From an uncultured Gemmiger sp. (GTDB lineage: Bacteria; Bacillota; Clostridia; Oscillospirales; Ruminococcaceae): DNA of 64,000 nucleotides. The notes under the pieces are model-generated. The model saw only the letters and a program-made list of their open reading frames with translations. It was not told the DNA's origin and made no database searches. Both the position numbers and the translations under genes were made by a program. The stretch spans positions 23,564 through 87,563 of the forward strand of contig CALXAH010000009.1 of the NCBI GenBank assembly GCA_944386225.1. The letters run 5' to 3'. Below are positions 27,362 to 36,676 of this stretch, in pieces; positions within the stretch are counted from its first letter, which is position 1; each line of letters begins with the position of its first letter.

Positions 27362-28741
27362 TTGGAGCGTATCAATTTTACCCATGATGAACGGGCAGCC
27401 GCGCAGATCGCTGCCTGTTACGACACCCCGCCCATGGCCTATGTGCGGTCGTTCGGCTGCCAGCAGAACGTGAACGACGGGGAAAAGATCAAAGGCGTGC
27501 TGCTGGACGCGGGCTTCGGCCTGTGCGACAATGTGGAACAGGCGGATCTGATCCTGTTCAATACCTGCGCGGTGCGCGAGCACGCGGAGGACCGGGTGTT
27601 CGGCAATGTGGGGGCCCTGAAAAGCCTGAAAGAGGCCAACCCCCGGCTGATCATCGGGGTGTGCGGCTGCATGGCGCAGCAGCCCACCGTGGTGGAAAAG
27701 CTGAAAAAGAGCTATCCCTTTGTGGATCTGGTGTTCGGTGTCAACGGCATCGACACCCTGCCCGCGCTGCTGGCGGAAAAGCTGCAGCGGGGCCGCCGTC
27801 TGCTGCAGACCCCGGTGGAGCGGTTCGACGTGGTGGAGCAGATTCCCATCCGGCGGGATTCCTCCTTCCGGGCCTGGCTGCCCATCATGTACGGCTGCGA
27901 CAACTTCTGCACCTACTGCATTGTGCCCTATGTGCGGGGCCGGGAGCGCAGCCGCCGCAGCGAGGACGTGCTGGCGGAATTCCGTCAGCTGGTGGAGCAG
28001 GGATATAAGGAGATCACCCTGCTGGGCCAGAATGTAAACTCCTACGGCAAGGGCCTGGAGGAACAGATCGATTTCTCCGACCTGCTGGAAAAACTCTGCC
28101 AGGTGCCGGGTGAGTACCAGATCCGTTTCATGACCAGCCATCCCAAGGATGCCAGCCATAAGCTGATCGACACCATTGCGGCCCATCCGCAGATCTGCCG
28201 CCACATCCACCTGCCGGTGCAGTCCGGCAGCGACCGGATCCTGCAGCAGATGAACCGGCATTATACCGCCGGCCAGTACCGGGACCTGATCCGCTACGCC
28301 AAGGAGAAGATCCCCGGCCTGACCCTCTCCAGCGATATAATCGTAGGCTTTCCCGGCGAAACCGAGGAGGACTTCCAGGCCACGCTGGATCTGGTCAGGG
28401 AGATCGGCTATATGCAGCTGTTCACCTTTATCTATTCCAAGCGGGAGGGCACCAAGGCGGCCACCATGCCGGACCCGATCACCCGCAAGGAAAAGACCGA
28501 CCGGATGGCCCGCCTGCTGGCGCTGCATGACGAGATTTCCCACAATCTGGTCAGCGAACTGGTGGGCAGCACCGTCACCGTGCTGGTGGAATCCCACGCA
28601 CGTACCGAAGGCTGTCTGAACGGCCGTCTGGACAACAACCTGGTGGTGGAATTTGCCGCCGACCCGGCGCTGCTGGGGCAGTATGCCCGCGTGACCCTGA
28701 CCGGCGCCCGGGGCGCCATGCTGCAGGGGCAGCTGGCCTGA
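27362..28741 (+). CDS. miaB: tRNA-2-methylthio-N6-isopentenyladenosine-37 synthase (methylthiotransferase MiaB)
   Basis: The 459-residue protein shows the three N-terminal cysteines of the auxiliary cluster (FGCQQN, FNTCAVRE, GVCGCMAQQ), the radical SAM motif GCDNFCTYCIVPYVRGRERSR split around CxxxCxxC, and a C-terminal TRAM domain. It adds a methylthio group to i6A37 of tRNAs. The start is a TTG at 27362 with GAGAGGTGAT just upstream. MiaA, which makes the i6A substrate, is encoded at 33927 at the far end of the same run of genes. Confidence 0.96.
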   Translation: MERINFTHDERAAAQIAACYDTPPMAYVRSFGCQQNVNDGEKIKGVLLDAGFGLCDNVEQADLILFNTCAVREHAEDRVFGNVGALKSLKEANPRLIIGVCGCMAQQPTVVEKLKKSYPFVDLVFGVNGIDTLPALLAEKLQRGRRLLQTPVERFDVVEQIPIRRDSSFRAWLPIMYGCDNFCTYCIVPYVRGRERSRRSEDVLAEFRQLVEQGYKEITLLGQNVNSYGKGLEEQIDFSDLLEKLCQVPGEYQIRFMTSHPKDASHKLIDTIAAHPQICRHIHLPVQSGSDRILQQMNRHYTAGQYRDLIRYAKEKIPGLTLSSDIIVGFPGETEEDFQATLDLVREIGYMQLFTFIYSKREGTKAATMPDPITRKEKTDRMARLLALHDEISHNLVSELVGSTVTVLVESHARTEGCLNGRLDNNLVVEFAADPALLGQYARVTLTGARGAMLQGQLA

Positions 28742-28803
28742 ACGGACTATACATTCCCGGCGCACACAGCGCCGTAACTATGAAAAATAAGGAGATTCAA
28801 ACC

Positions 28804-29211
28804 ATGGACGCAATTGAGATGTTTAAGAGAGCCGCTGTAGCCCTGCAGACCGACGAGCGCTATCTGGCGTTGGACGCTGCCCGACGTGCTAACGACGAGA
28901 ACCAGGAACTGCAGGACATGATCGGCGAGTTCAATCTGGCCCGCATGGATCTGAACAACGAGATCAGCAAGGACGAGCGGGACGAAGCCCGCGTGGCCGA
29001 GCTGAACACCAAGGTGAACACCCTGTACAGCCAGATCATGGCCAGCGAGGGCATGGTGGCCTACAACGAGGCCAAGACCCGCGCCGAGGCGATGATCAGC
29101 CACATTGACGCGATCATCAACACCGCCATGAACGGCGGCGACCCGATGCTGGTGGAAGAACCCCAGGGCGGCTGCTCCGGCAGCTGCTCCACCTGCGGCG
29201 GCTGCGGCTGA
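28804..29211 (+). CDS. YlbF/YmcA family protein with Cys-rich C-terminal tail
   Basis: The 135-residue protein is helical and matches the YlbF/YmcA (DUF964) family (AARRANDENQELQDMIGEF). In Bacillus subtilis YlbF, YmcA and YaaT form an iron-sulfur complex that steers RNase Y and affects competence, sporulation and biofilm. The C-terminus ends GGCSGSCSTCGGCG, with four cysteines that could bind a cluster or zinc. The ATG at 28804 is preferred to 28780 because AAGGAG lies between them. It sits between miaB and mutS. Confidence 0.85.
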   Translation: MDAIEMFKRAAVALQTDERYLALDAARRANDENQELQDMIGEFNLARMDLNNEISKDERDEARVAELNTKVNTLYSQIMASEGMVAYNEAKTRAEAMISHIDAIINTAMNGGDPMLVEEPQGGCSGSCSTCGGCG

Positions 29212-29292
29212 TAGATAACATCTGAACAGACGGCGCGGCGGCACGAACAGAGGGCCGGCCGCGCCGCTTTACTCCAACGATCAGGACGGTGA

Positions 29293-31899
29293 ATGAGCAT
29301 GGCGGCGCTTTCCCCCATGATGGCGCAGTATTTTGAACTGAAAAAACAGCACAAGGACGAGATTCTGTTCTTCCGGCTGGGTGACTTCTACGAAATGTTC
29401 TACGACGACGCGATCCTCGCGTCCAAGGAACTGGAGCTGACCCTGACCGGCCGGGACTGCGGGCAGGAAGAGCGCGCTCCCATGTGCGGCGTGCCGTTCC
29501 ACAGCTACGAAAGCTATGTGGCGCGCCTGATCGCCAAAGGGTACAAGGTGGCCATCTGCGAGCAGATGGAGGACCCCGCCCTGGCCAAGGGCCTGGTCAA
29601 GCGGGACGTGATCCGTGTGATCACCCCCGGCACCGTCATTGAGAACAGCATGCTCAAGGACGACCGCAACAACTATCTGTGCAGCATCTACCGCACCAAG
29701 GAGCGGGTGGGGCTGTGCTTTGCGGACGTGTCCACCGGCTGTGCCCATACCACCGAGATCCGGGATACCGCGCCCGGCGAGACCATCATTGCGGAGCTGT
29801 GCCGCTTTTCTCCCACCGAAATTTTGTTCAACGGGGCCGTGCTGGATCTGAAAGAGGTCACCCAGTATATCAAGCAGCGGATGACCTGTTCGGTGGAACT
29901 CATGGAAGATGAGTATTACCAGCCGGATCGGGTGGACGAGCTGCTCAAAACCCAGTTCGGTGAGGACTGGGCTGCACAGGAACACATTGATCCCAGCGGT
30001 AATGTGCCCGGTGCGCTGGCCGCGGTGCTGCAGTATATGCAGCGCACCCAGAAGCGGGGCGTGGAGCGGCTCAAAACCATCTACAGCTATGCCGAGACCC
30101 AGTATATGCAGTTGTCTCCCATCACCCGCATGAACCTGGAACTGACCGAAACCATGCGCGGCCGGGAGAAGAAGGGCACCCTGCTCTGGGTGCTGGACAA
30201 GACCGAAACCGCCATGGGCAAGCGCCTTTTGCGGGACTGGCTGGAGCGCCCTCTGGTGGACGCCGCCATGATCAACCGCCGCCTGGACGCGGTGCAGGCG
30301 CTGGTGAACGCCGGCGTGGAGCGGGACGAACTGCGCGCCGCGCTGGATCGGGTGTTCGACATGGAGCGCCTGCTCACCCGCAGTGTGTACGGCACCGCCT
30401 CGCCCCGGGATGTATACGCCCTGGCCCAGACCTGTTGCCAGCTTCCGGCTGTCCGGGAGATGGCCGACCGGTGCAATAGTCCGGTGCTCAGCGAAATGGC
30501 GGCCCGGATCGACCCGCTGGAGGACATCCGGGACGATGTGTTCTCCGCGCTGGATGAAGAGGTACCCTCCACCCTGAAAGACGGCGGCGTGATCCGCGCG
30601 GGCTACTCCGCCGAGGTGGACGAACTGCGGCAGATCGTCCACGGCGGGCGGGATTACCTGTCCCAGATGGAGGCCAAACTCAAGGAAGAAACCGGCATCC
30701 GCACCCTGAAAGTAGGGTACAACCGGGTGTTCGGCTATTATATCGAGATCAGCAAGAGTTTCTCCGACCAGGTGCCGGCCGGCTTTGTGCGCAAGCAGAC
30801 CCTGGCCAACGCCGAGCGGTACATAACCCCGGAACTGAAAGACTGGGAAAACAAGATCCTGGGTGCCAACGAGCGGCTTCTGGTGCTGGAGCGGCAGCTG
30901 TTTGAGGAACTGCTCCAGCAGATCGCGGGGCAGCAGGCCCGCATCCAAGCCACAGCGGATGCGGTGGCCCAGCTGGACGTGCTGGCTTCCCTGGCGCAGA
31001 CCGCGGTGGAAAACCGGTACACCCGCCCAGAGGTGGACGAGGGCACCGAGATCCGCATCACCGAGGGCCGCCATCCGGTGATTGAGCAGATGCTCAAGGG
31101 GGTGCTGTTTGTGCCCAACGATACCCTGCTGGATCAGGGGGACAACCGGATGCTCATTATCACCGGCCCCAACATGGCGGGCAAATCTACCTATATGCGG
31201 CAGAACGCCCTGATTACCCTGATGGCCCAGATCGGCTCCTTTGTGCCGGCCGCGTCCTGCCATGTGGGTGTGGTGGACGCGATCTTCACCCGTGTGGGCG
31301 CATCGGACGACCTGGCCGCCGGGCAGTCCACCTTTATGGTGGAGATGACCGAAGTGGCCGAGATCCTGCAGAACGCCACCCCGCGCAGTCTGGTCATTCT
31401 GGACGAGATCGGCCGCGGCACCTCCACCTTTGACGGCATGAGCATCGCCCGCGCGGTGGTGGAACACATCGCCGACCCGTCCAAGGGTCTGGGCTGCAAG
31501 ACCCTGTTCGCCACCCATTACCACGAGCTTACCGATCTGGAGAATACCCTGGACGGGGTCAAGAACTACAACATCGCCGTAAAGAAGCGCGGCGAGGATA
31601 TCACTTTCCTGCGCCGGATCGTGCGCGGCCCTGCCGACGACAGCTACGGTATTGAGGTCGCCCGCCTGGCCGGTCTGCCCGCCCAGGTCACCCGCCGTGC
31701 CAAAGAGGTGCTGCGGCGGCTGGAGGCCACCGCGCCGGACGCGCATAAGGCGGAACAGCTGGACTTCGACAAGCTGGAAGAATACAACAGCCCGTCGGTG
31801 CCCAGCGAGGTAATCGAGAAACTGAAAGGCCTGGATGTGGAAACCCTGACCCCCATCGAGGCGCTGAATTTCCTGTACGAACTGAAACAGCATTTTTGA
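29293..31899 (+). CDS. mutS: DNA mismatch repair protein MutS
   Basis: The 868-residue MutS has the mismatch-reading motif FFRLGDFYEMF near residue 30 (Phe-x-Glu in DFYEMF), the clamp and lever regions, Walker A GPNMAGKST near 625, Walker B VILDEIGRGTST, and THYHEL. It binds mismatches and recruits MutL. AGGACGGTGA precedes the ATG; a second ATG lies two codons in. mutL follows 16 bp downstream. Confidence 0.98.
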   Translation: MSMAALSPMMAQYFELKKQHKDEILFFRLGDFYEMFYDDAILASKELELTLTGRDCGQEERAPMCGVPFHSYESYVARLIAKGYKVAICEQMEDPALAKGLVKRDVIRVITPGTVIENSMLKDDRNNYLCSIYRTKERVGLCFADVSTGCAHTTEIRDTAPGETIIAELCRFSPTEILFNGAVLDLKEVTQYIKQRMTCSVELMEDEYYQPDRVDELLKTQFGEDWAAQEHIDPSGNVPGALAAVLQYMQRTQKRGVERLKTIYSYAETQYMQLSPITRMNLELTETMRGREKKGTLLWVLDKTETAMGKRLLRDWLERPLVDAAMINRRLDAVQALVNAGVERDELRAALDRVFDMERLLTRSVYGTASPRDVYALAQTCCQLPAVREMADRCNSPVLSEMAARIDPLEDIRDDVFSALDEEVPSTLKDGGVIRAGYSAEVDELRQIVHGGRDYLSQMEAKLKEETGIRTLKVGYNRVFGYYIEISKSFSDQVPAGFVRKQTLANAERYITPELKDWENKILGANERLLVLERQLFEELLQQIAGQQARIQATADAVAQLDVLASLAQTAVENRYTRPEVDEGTEIRITEGRHPVIEQMLKGVLFVPNDTLLDQGDNRMLIITGPNMAGKSTYMRQNALITLMAQIGSFVPAASCHVGVVDAIFTRVGASDDLAAGQSTFMVEMTEVAEILQNATPRSLVILDEIGRGTSTFDGMSIARAVVEHIADPSKGLGCKTLFATHYHELTDLENTLDGVKNYNIAVKKRGEDITFLRRIVRGPADDSYGIEVARLAGLPAQVTRRAKEVLRRLEATAPDAHKAEQLDFDKLEEYNSPSVPSEVIEKLKGLDVETLTPIEALNFLYELKQHF

Positions 31900-31915
31900 A
31901 ACGAGGTGAAGGGGC

Positions 31916-33943
31916 ATGGCCGTGATCCATGTGCTGGACCAGCATACAGCGGAACTGATCGCCGCCGGTGAGGTGGTGGAACGTCCCGCTTCGGTGGTCA
32001 AGGAACTGCTGGAAAACTCCATCGACGCCGGCGCCACCCAGGTAACGGTGGAACTGGAGCGGGGCGGTATCTCCCTGATCCGTATATCCGACAACGGCAG
32101 CGGCATTGACACCGAATATGTGCCCACTGCCTTTATCCGGCATGCCACCAGCAAGATCCGCACCGAAGAGGATCTGGACAGTATCCATACGCTGGGCTTC
32201 CGGGGCGAGGCGCTGGCTTCCATCGCCAGCGTGGCCCGGGTGCAGCTGCTCACCCGCACCGAGGACGAGGAGTTTGCCGCCCTGTACCGGATCGAGGGCG
32301 GGCAGGAGCTGGGGCTGGAAACCGCCGCCCGCCCGCAGGGAACCACCATTGAGGTGCGGGATCTGTTCTACAACACCCCGGCCCGGATGAAGTTTTTGAA
32401 AAAGGACGCCACCGAGGGAACCTATGTGTCGGAGGTGGTCAGCCGCATCGCCCTGTCTCATCCGGAGGTAGCCATCCGCCTTGTGCGGGACGGCAAGCAG
32501 CAGTTTGCCACCGCCGGGGACGGCAGCCTGCGCAGCGCCGCCTATGCGGTATTAGGCCGGGAATTTGCCCGGGACCTGCTGGAACTGGAGCCGGCAGGGG
32601 AGGGCCCCTACCGGCTTTCCGGCCTGCTCACTGCTCCCCGGGGATGCCGGGCCAGCCGCAGTATGCAGTTCTTTTTCATCAACGGCCGGTTTGTCAAAAA
32701 CCGCACCATGATGGCCGCGCTGGAAAACGCCTATAAAGGCACCCTGATGCAGGGCAAATTCCCCGGCTGTGTGCTGAATCTGGAGATGCCGCCCCAGCTG
32801 GTGGACGTAAATGTTCATCCCGCCAAAACCGAAGTGCGCTTTGCCCGTGAAGGGGATGTGTTCGACGCGGTCTACCGGGCGGTCAAAACGGTGGTCACCC
32901 GCCCGGCAGCCGGGGAACGGGTGTTCTCCTTTGCGCAGTCCGGCGCAAAACCGGGCACGGCGGTACAGGCACCGCAAAAGCCTGCGGCTGCACCGGTGCC
33001 TACTCCGGCAAAACCGGCAGCTCCCGCGGTTCAGCCTGCTCCCCGTCCGGCGGCAGTAGTTTCCGCCGCCGCGCCCTCTGCCCGTGCCATCGAGACAATG
33101 CGGCAGATCAACGAGATGTTTGCCGGCACAAGCCAGCTTCGCAGCCGCCCGATGGGGGCGGATTTGGAAACGCCCGCGTATACCGTGCGTTCCGAGCATG
33201 AACTGAGCCTTCCGGTCGAGGAAATGCCGCCCGCGGGCCCGGCGGAACCGGAACGGGCAGAACCGCCCGCTCCGCAGCCGGAAATTCCCCGGGAAGAACC
33301 GCAGGCCGAGCCGCCGAAGCCGGTTTCCGTCCCGGCCGCCGAGCAGATTACAATGGAGCCTGAGCCGGAGATCGAGCCTCTGCGGTATGTGGGTGAGGTG
33401 TTCCGCACCTACATCATCACCCAGCGGGGCGACGAAATGTGCCTGATCGACAAGCACGCCGCCCATGAACGGCTGCTGTATGAAAAGCTGGCCGCCGAGT
33501 ACGGCTGCGTCAGCAGCCAGATGCTGCTGGCTCCGGTAACGGTGCGGCTTTCCGCCGAGGAAAAGCAGGCGGTTCTGGAGCATCAGCAGCTGCTGCAGGA
33601 CGCAGGCCTGGAGGCGGAGGACTTCGGCGACCGCACCGTGCTGGTGCGCGCCGTTCCGGCGGATGTTCCCCCGAACGATGTGGAAGAACTGCTGGTGGAA
33701 CTGGCCGACCGCCTGGCAGCGGGCAGCCGGGACGCCGTAAGCGAAAAAACCGAGTGGGTGCTGCACTCCATCGCCTGCCGCGCCGCCATCAAGGCAGGGG
33801 ACAAGAGCGATGCAACGCAGCTGCTCCACCTGGCCCAGGAGATCCTGGCGGGCAAGGTGCCGCCGTTCTGCCCGCACGGGCGGCCGGTGGTGCTGAAACT
33901 GACCAAAAAGGAGTTGGAAAAGCAGTTTGGCAGGCTTGGATAA
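31916..33943 (+). CDS. mutL: DNA mismatch repair protein MutL (endonuclease type)
   Basis: The 675-residue protein has the GHKL ATPase motifs IAAGEVVERPASVVKELLENS split over about 17-38, DNGSGI, and GFRGEALASI, then a long Pro/Ala/Glu-rich linker (about 350-490) and a C-terminal domain. That domain contains DKHAAHERLLYE, a variant of the DQHAx2Ex4E metal site, plus FCPHGRP, so it is the nicking form expected where MutH is absent. Its end overlaps the start of miaA by 17 bp. Confidence 0.97.
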   Translation: MAVIHVLDQHTAELIAAGEVVERPASVVKELLENSIDAGATQVTVELERGGISLIRISDNGSGIDTEYVPTAFIRHATSKIRTEEDLDSIHTLGFRGEALASIASVARVQLLTRTEDEEFAALYRIEGGQELGLETAARPQGTTIEVRDLFYNTPARMKFLKKDATEGTYVSEVVSRIALSHPEVAIRLVRDGKQQFATAGDGSLRSAAYAVLGREFARDLLELEPAGEGPYRLSGLLTAPRGCRASRSMQFFFINGRFVKNRTMMAALENAYKGTLMQGKFPGCVLNLEMPPQLVDVNVHPAKTEVRFAREGDVFDAVYRAVKTVVTRPAAGERVFSFAQSGAKPGTAVQAPQKPAAAPVPTPAKPAAPAVQPAPRPAAVVSAAAPSARAIETMRQINEMFAGTSQLRSRPMGADLETPAYTVRSEHELSLPVEEMPPAGPAEPERAEPPAPQPEIPREEPQAEPPKPVSVPAAEQITMEPEPEIEPLRYVGEVFRTYIITQRGDEMCLIDKHAAHERLLYEKLAAEYGCVSSQMLLAPVTVRLSAEEKQAVLEHQQLLQDAGLEAEDFGDRTVLVRAVPADVPPNDVEELLVELADRLAAGSRDAVSEKTEWVLHSIACRAAIKAGDKSDATQLLHLAQEILAGKVPPFCPHGRPVVLKLTKKELEKQFGRLG

Positions 33944-34889
33944 ACCCCGCGTGATCCTGTTGGGCGGCCCCACCGCCTGCGGAAAAACCGCCCTGTCGGT
34001 GCAGATGGCCCGGCAGCTGGATGCGGAGATCATCAGTGCCGACTCCATGCAGGTGTACAAGGGCCTTACCGTGGGCACGGCCCAGGTAACACCCGAGGAG
34101 ATGGGCGGCGTTGTGCACCATCTGGTCAATTTCCTGGATCCGGAAACCCCGTACAGCGCGGCGGATTTTGTGGAGCAGGCGGACGTGTGCATACGGGATA
34201 TCCATGCCCGGGGCAAGCTGGCGCTGGTGGTGGGCGGAACCGGTCTCTACCTGTCCAGCCTGCTGGATGGCCGCCGCTACTCCCTCACGCCGGAGGATGA
34301 CGGCCTGCGCCAGTCGCTGTGCGACCGTCTGGAAGCGGAGGGCGAACAGGCCCTTTACGAAGAACTCCGTCAGCGGGATCCCCAGGCGGCCGAAGCGGTT
34401 CACCCCCACAACCACAAGCGGCTGATCCGGGCGCTGGAACTGTCCATCTCTACAGGTCAGACGCTGGCGCAGCGCAACGCGGCCTCCCTGCCGCAGGAAA
34501 AGCCCTATACCTCGCTGCTGTTCTGTCTGTCCGACCCGGACCGGGCAAGACTGTATGACCGCATCGACCGCCGGGTGGACGTTATGCTCAGCCGCGGCCT
34601 GCTGGAAGAGGCCCGCCGGGTCTGGGAAAACCGGGATCGCTATCCCACGGCGGCCCAGGCAATCGGCTACAAGGAATATTTCCCGTTTTTTGACGGACAG
34701 GCAACCATGGAAGATTGCACTGCCCAGCTGAAACAGGCCTCCCGCCGGTACGCCAAACGACAGTTGACCTGGTTCCGCCATATGGACGGCGTCGTCTGGC
34801 TGGACGCCTGTGACCCGGCGGTGTGCCGCCTTGCGGTGGAACGGGTCCGGCAGGAGTTGTGCGGAGAAAACAATACCCAGCCGGTATAA
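33927..34889 (+). CDS. miaA: tRNA dimethylallyltransferase MiaA
   Basis: The 320-residue protein has the P-loop GGPTACGKTA, the catalytic SADSMQVYKGLTVGTAQ region, GGTGLYLSSLL, and IGYKEYFPF. It adds dimethylallyl to A37 of tRNAs reading UNN codons, providing the substrate for MiaB. The start is TTG at 33927 or TTG at 33936; both lie within the end of mutL, so translation is coupled. Confidence 0.96.
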   Translation: MAGLDKPRVILLGGPTACGKTALSVQMARQLDAEIISADSMQVYKGLTVGTAQVTPEEMGGVVHHLVNFLDPETPYSAADFVEQADVCIRDIHARGKLALVVGGTGLYLSSLLDGRRYSLTPEDDGLRQSLCDRLEAEGEQALYEELRQRDPQAAEAVHPHNHKRLIRALELSISTGQTLAQRNAASLPQEKPYTSLLFCLSDPDRARLYDRIDRRVDVMLSRGLLEEARRVWENRDRYPTAAQAIGYKEYFPFFDGQATMEDCTAQLKQASRRYAKRQLTWFRHMDGVVWLDACDPAVCRLAVERVRQELCGENNTQPV

Positions 34890-34910
34890 CAACAGGAAAG
34901 GCAGACAAAG

Positions 34911-36122
34911 ATGACCAATTGGAGACAAACCCTGCTGCGCACTGTCCTTGTGGTGGCGGTGGCAGCGCCCGCGCTGTATCTGGCGGTGATGCTGTTCCAC
35001 TTTGCCAATCGGCCTTATATCACCGAGACGGCTGTAACCGCCACCATGACCGACAGCCTGTATTGTGAAGGCGCCGTGGTGTTCAGCGAGCAGACGCTGC
35101 CCGCCGGAAGCGGTGAGATCGGCTATCTGGTAGCGGACGGCATCCGCGTGTCCGCCGGTACACAGGTGGCGGAGCAGTACACCGATGCCGCCCAGGCGCA
35201 GTGCCGCAAGCAGCTGCAGCAGGTGGAAGAAGAGATCGGGGTGCTGCAAAGCAGTCAGGTCAGCGGAAACGTGGACACTCTGAACGCCTCCATCCGAACT
35301 GCTACGCTGGATATTCTGGATGCGCTGGCTGCCCATGACTTTGAGCAGGCATCTTCCGGCGCACAGGAATATCTGCTGGCCTCCAACCGGCTCAAGGTAA
35401 CCACCGGTCAGAGCGCCGGCTTTGCCGATACGCTGGCCGAACTGAACACCCAAAAAGAGGCGCTTACCCAGCAGCTGGGAAGCCCCGCGGCGGTTACGGC
35501 GCCTGCGGGCGGATATTTCATCTCCTCCGACAAGGCGTCGTTCCTTTCGGTGGATGGGGAAACGCTGGCCGGTATGACGGCTTCGGAACTGTCTGCCGCT
35601 CTGGAGGCCGGCCTCCTGCAGTCCTCGGACGCTTATTCCGGCAAGATTGTTACCAGCTATACCTGGCATTTCTACGGGGTCTGCACCCTGGAAGAAAGCG
35701 AGAAGTTTACGGTGGGCAGCAAGGTCAGCATCAGCTTCCCCAACCGAAGCGATACCATCCTGCCCGCCAAGGTTCTGGCCCTGGAAGAAGAGGAGGGAAC
35801 CGGCCTGGTCAAGGTTACGCTGGAGTGTGAGTATATGGGCGCGGATATCCTGGCGCTTGGCCAGGAAACGGCCCGGATTGACTTTGCCAGCTACGAGGGG
35901 ATCCGGGTTCCGGCCCAGGCGCTGCATATTGTGGACGGGCAGAAGTGCGTGTATGTAAAACATGGAAATCTGGCCCGCAAGCGCAACATCGTTGTGCTGT
36001 ATGAGGACGAGAACTATCTGCTGGTTCCCGCGGACGGCAAGGTGGGCGGCGACAGCGAGGTTCGATTGTACGACGAGGTCATCGTATCCGGCATGGATCT
36101 GTATGACGGAAAAAAGCTGTGA
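34911..36122 (+). CDS. HlyD-like membrane-anchored protein upstream of sepF
   Basis: The 403-residue protein has one N-terminal membrane helix (about 8-32), then an extracytoplasmic part with a HlyD/biotinyl-lipoyl-like segment (SLYCEGAVVFSEQTLPAGSG), a helical stretch with coiled-coil character (about 85-190) and a beta-rich C-terminal part (GVCTLEESEKFTVGSKVSI). It resembles HlyD-type periplasmic adaptors, but no ABC transporter or outer-membrane partner is adjacent. It is followed by sepF-ylmH-divIVA, so an envelope or division role is suggested by position only. Confidence 0.7.
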   Translation: MTNWRQTLLRTVLVVAVAAPALYLAVMLFHFANRPYITETAVTATMTDSLYCEGAVVFSEQTLPAGSGEIGYLVADGIRVSAGTQVAEQYTDAAQAQCRKQLQQVEEEIGVLQSSQVSGNVDTLNASIRTATLDILDALAAHDFEQASSGAQEYLLASNRLKVTTGQSAGFADTLAELNTQKEALTQQLGSPAAVTAPAGGYFISSDKASFLSVDGETLAGMTASELSAALEAGLLQSSDAYSGKIVTSYTWHFYGVCTLEESEKFTVGSKVSISFPNRSDTILPAKVLALEEEEGTGLVKVTLECEYMGADILALGQETARIDFASYEGIRVPAQALHIVDGQKCVYVKHGNLARKRNIVVLYEDENYLLVPADGKVGGDSEVRLYDEVIVSGMDLYDGKKL

Positions 36123-36139
36123 CAGCCTCCGGTGTGTGG

Positions 36140-36168
36140 TTGACATCCGGAACAAAAAAAGCGATAAT
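36140..36168 (+). promoter_or_regulatory. Promoter of the sepF-divIVA operon
   Basis: TTGACA (36140-36145), 17 bases, GATAAT (36163-36168), about 65 bp before the sepF start. Confidence 0.75.
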
Positions 36169-36232
36169 AATAACATATTGTATTGTGGCCGGGGCTGCCT
36201 GATTGGCCCGGCTGCGCAAAGGAGATGGGACC

Positions 36233-36676
36233 ATGCTGGATAAGTTGAAAGATTTTCTTGGCATCGGCGAAGAAGACGCGGATGATTACTATGGGGAAGA
36301 CGAAGTGGATTTTGTGAGCCCCCGGGCTGCGGCTGTGGAAGAAGAACCCAAGGTTGATTCCGGTTCCAAGCGCAACAAGGTGGTCAATATCAATGCGACC
36401 ACCCAGCTCAAGGTGGTGCTTGTCAAGCCGGAACGTTTTGAGGATGCCAGCACAGTGGCGGATCACCTGAACGCCAAGCGTACGGTGGTGCTGAACCTGG
36501 AGTCCACGAACAAAGAAGTGTCCCGCCGCCTGGTGGACTTCCTGTCCGGTGTGGCGTATGCCAACAACGGTCAGATCAAGCGGGTTGCCAACAGCACCTT
36601 CATCATCACCCCGTACAACGTGGACATCATGGGCGATCTGCTGGACGAACTGGAGAGCAATGGCGTATTCTTCTGA
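36233..36676 (+). CDS. sepF: Cell division protein SepF
   Basis: The 147-residue protein has an N-terminal amphipathic membrane-binding helix (MLDKLKDFLGI), an acidic linker, and the SepF core (NATTQLKVVLVKPERFEDA, VVLNLEST, FLSGVAYANNGQIKRV, TFIITPYNVDI). SepF bundles FtsZ filaments and ties them to the membrane. The ATG at 36233 follows AAAGGAGATGGG. Its end overlaps ylmH by 17 bp. Confidence 0.96.
   Translation: MLDKLKDFLGIGEEDADDYYGEDEVDFVSPRAAAVEEEPKVDSGSKRNKVVNINATTQLKVVLVKPERFEDASTVADHLNAKRTVVLNLESTNKEVSRRLVDFLSGVAYANNGQIKRVANSTFIITPYNVDIMGDLLDELESNGVFF

Noticed and set aside
24094-27375. Very long open frames antisense to uvrA (about 1093 codons), and similar ones opposite ileS, lon and the 3818-6349 genes
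   Set aside because: They mirror genes with unmistakable family motifs, have no own ribosome sites, and give His/Gln/Gly-rich translations with no recognisable domain; they follow from the GC-biased codon use of the true strand.
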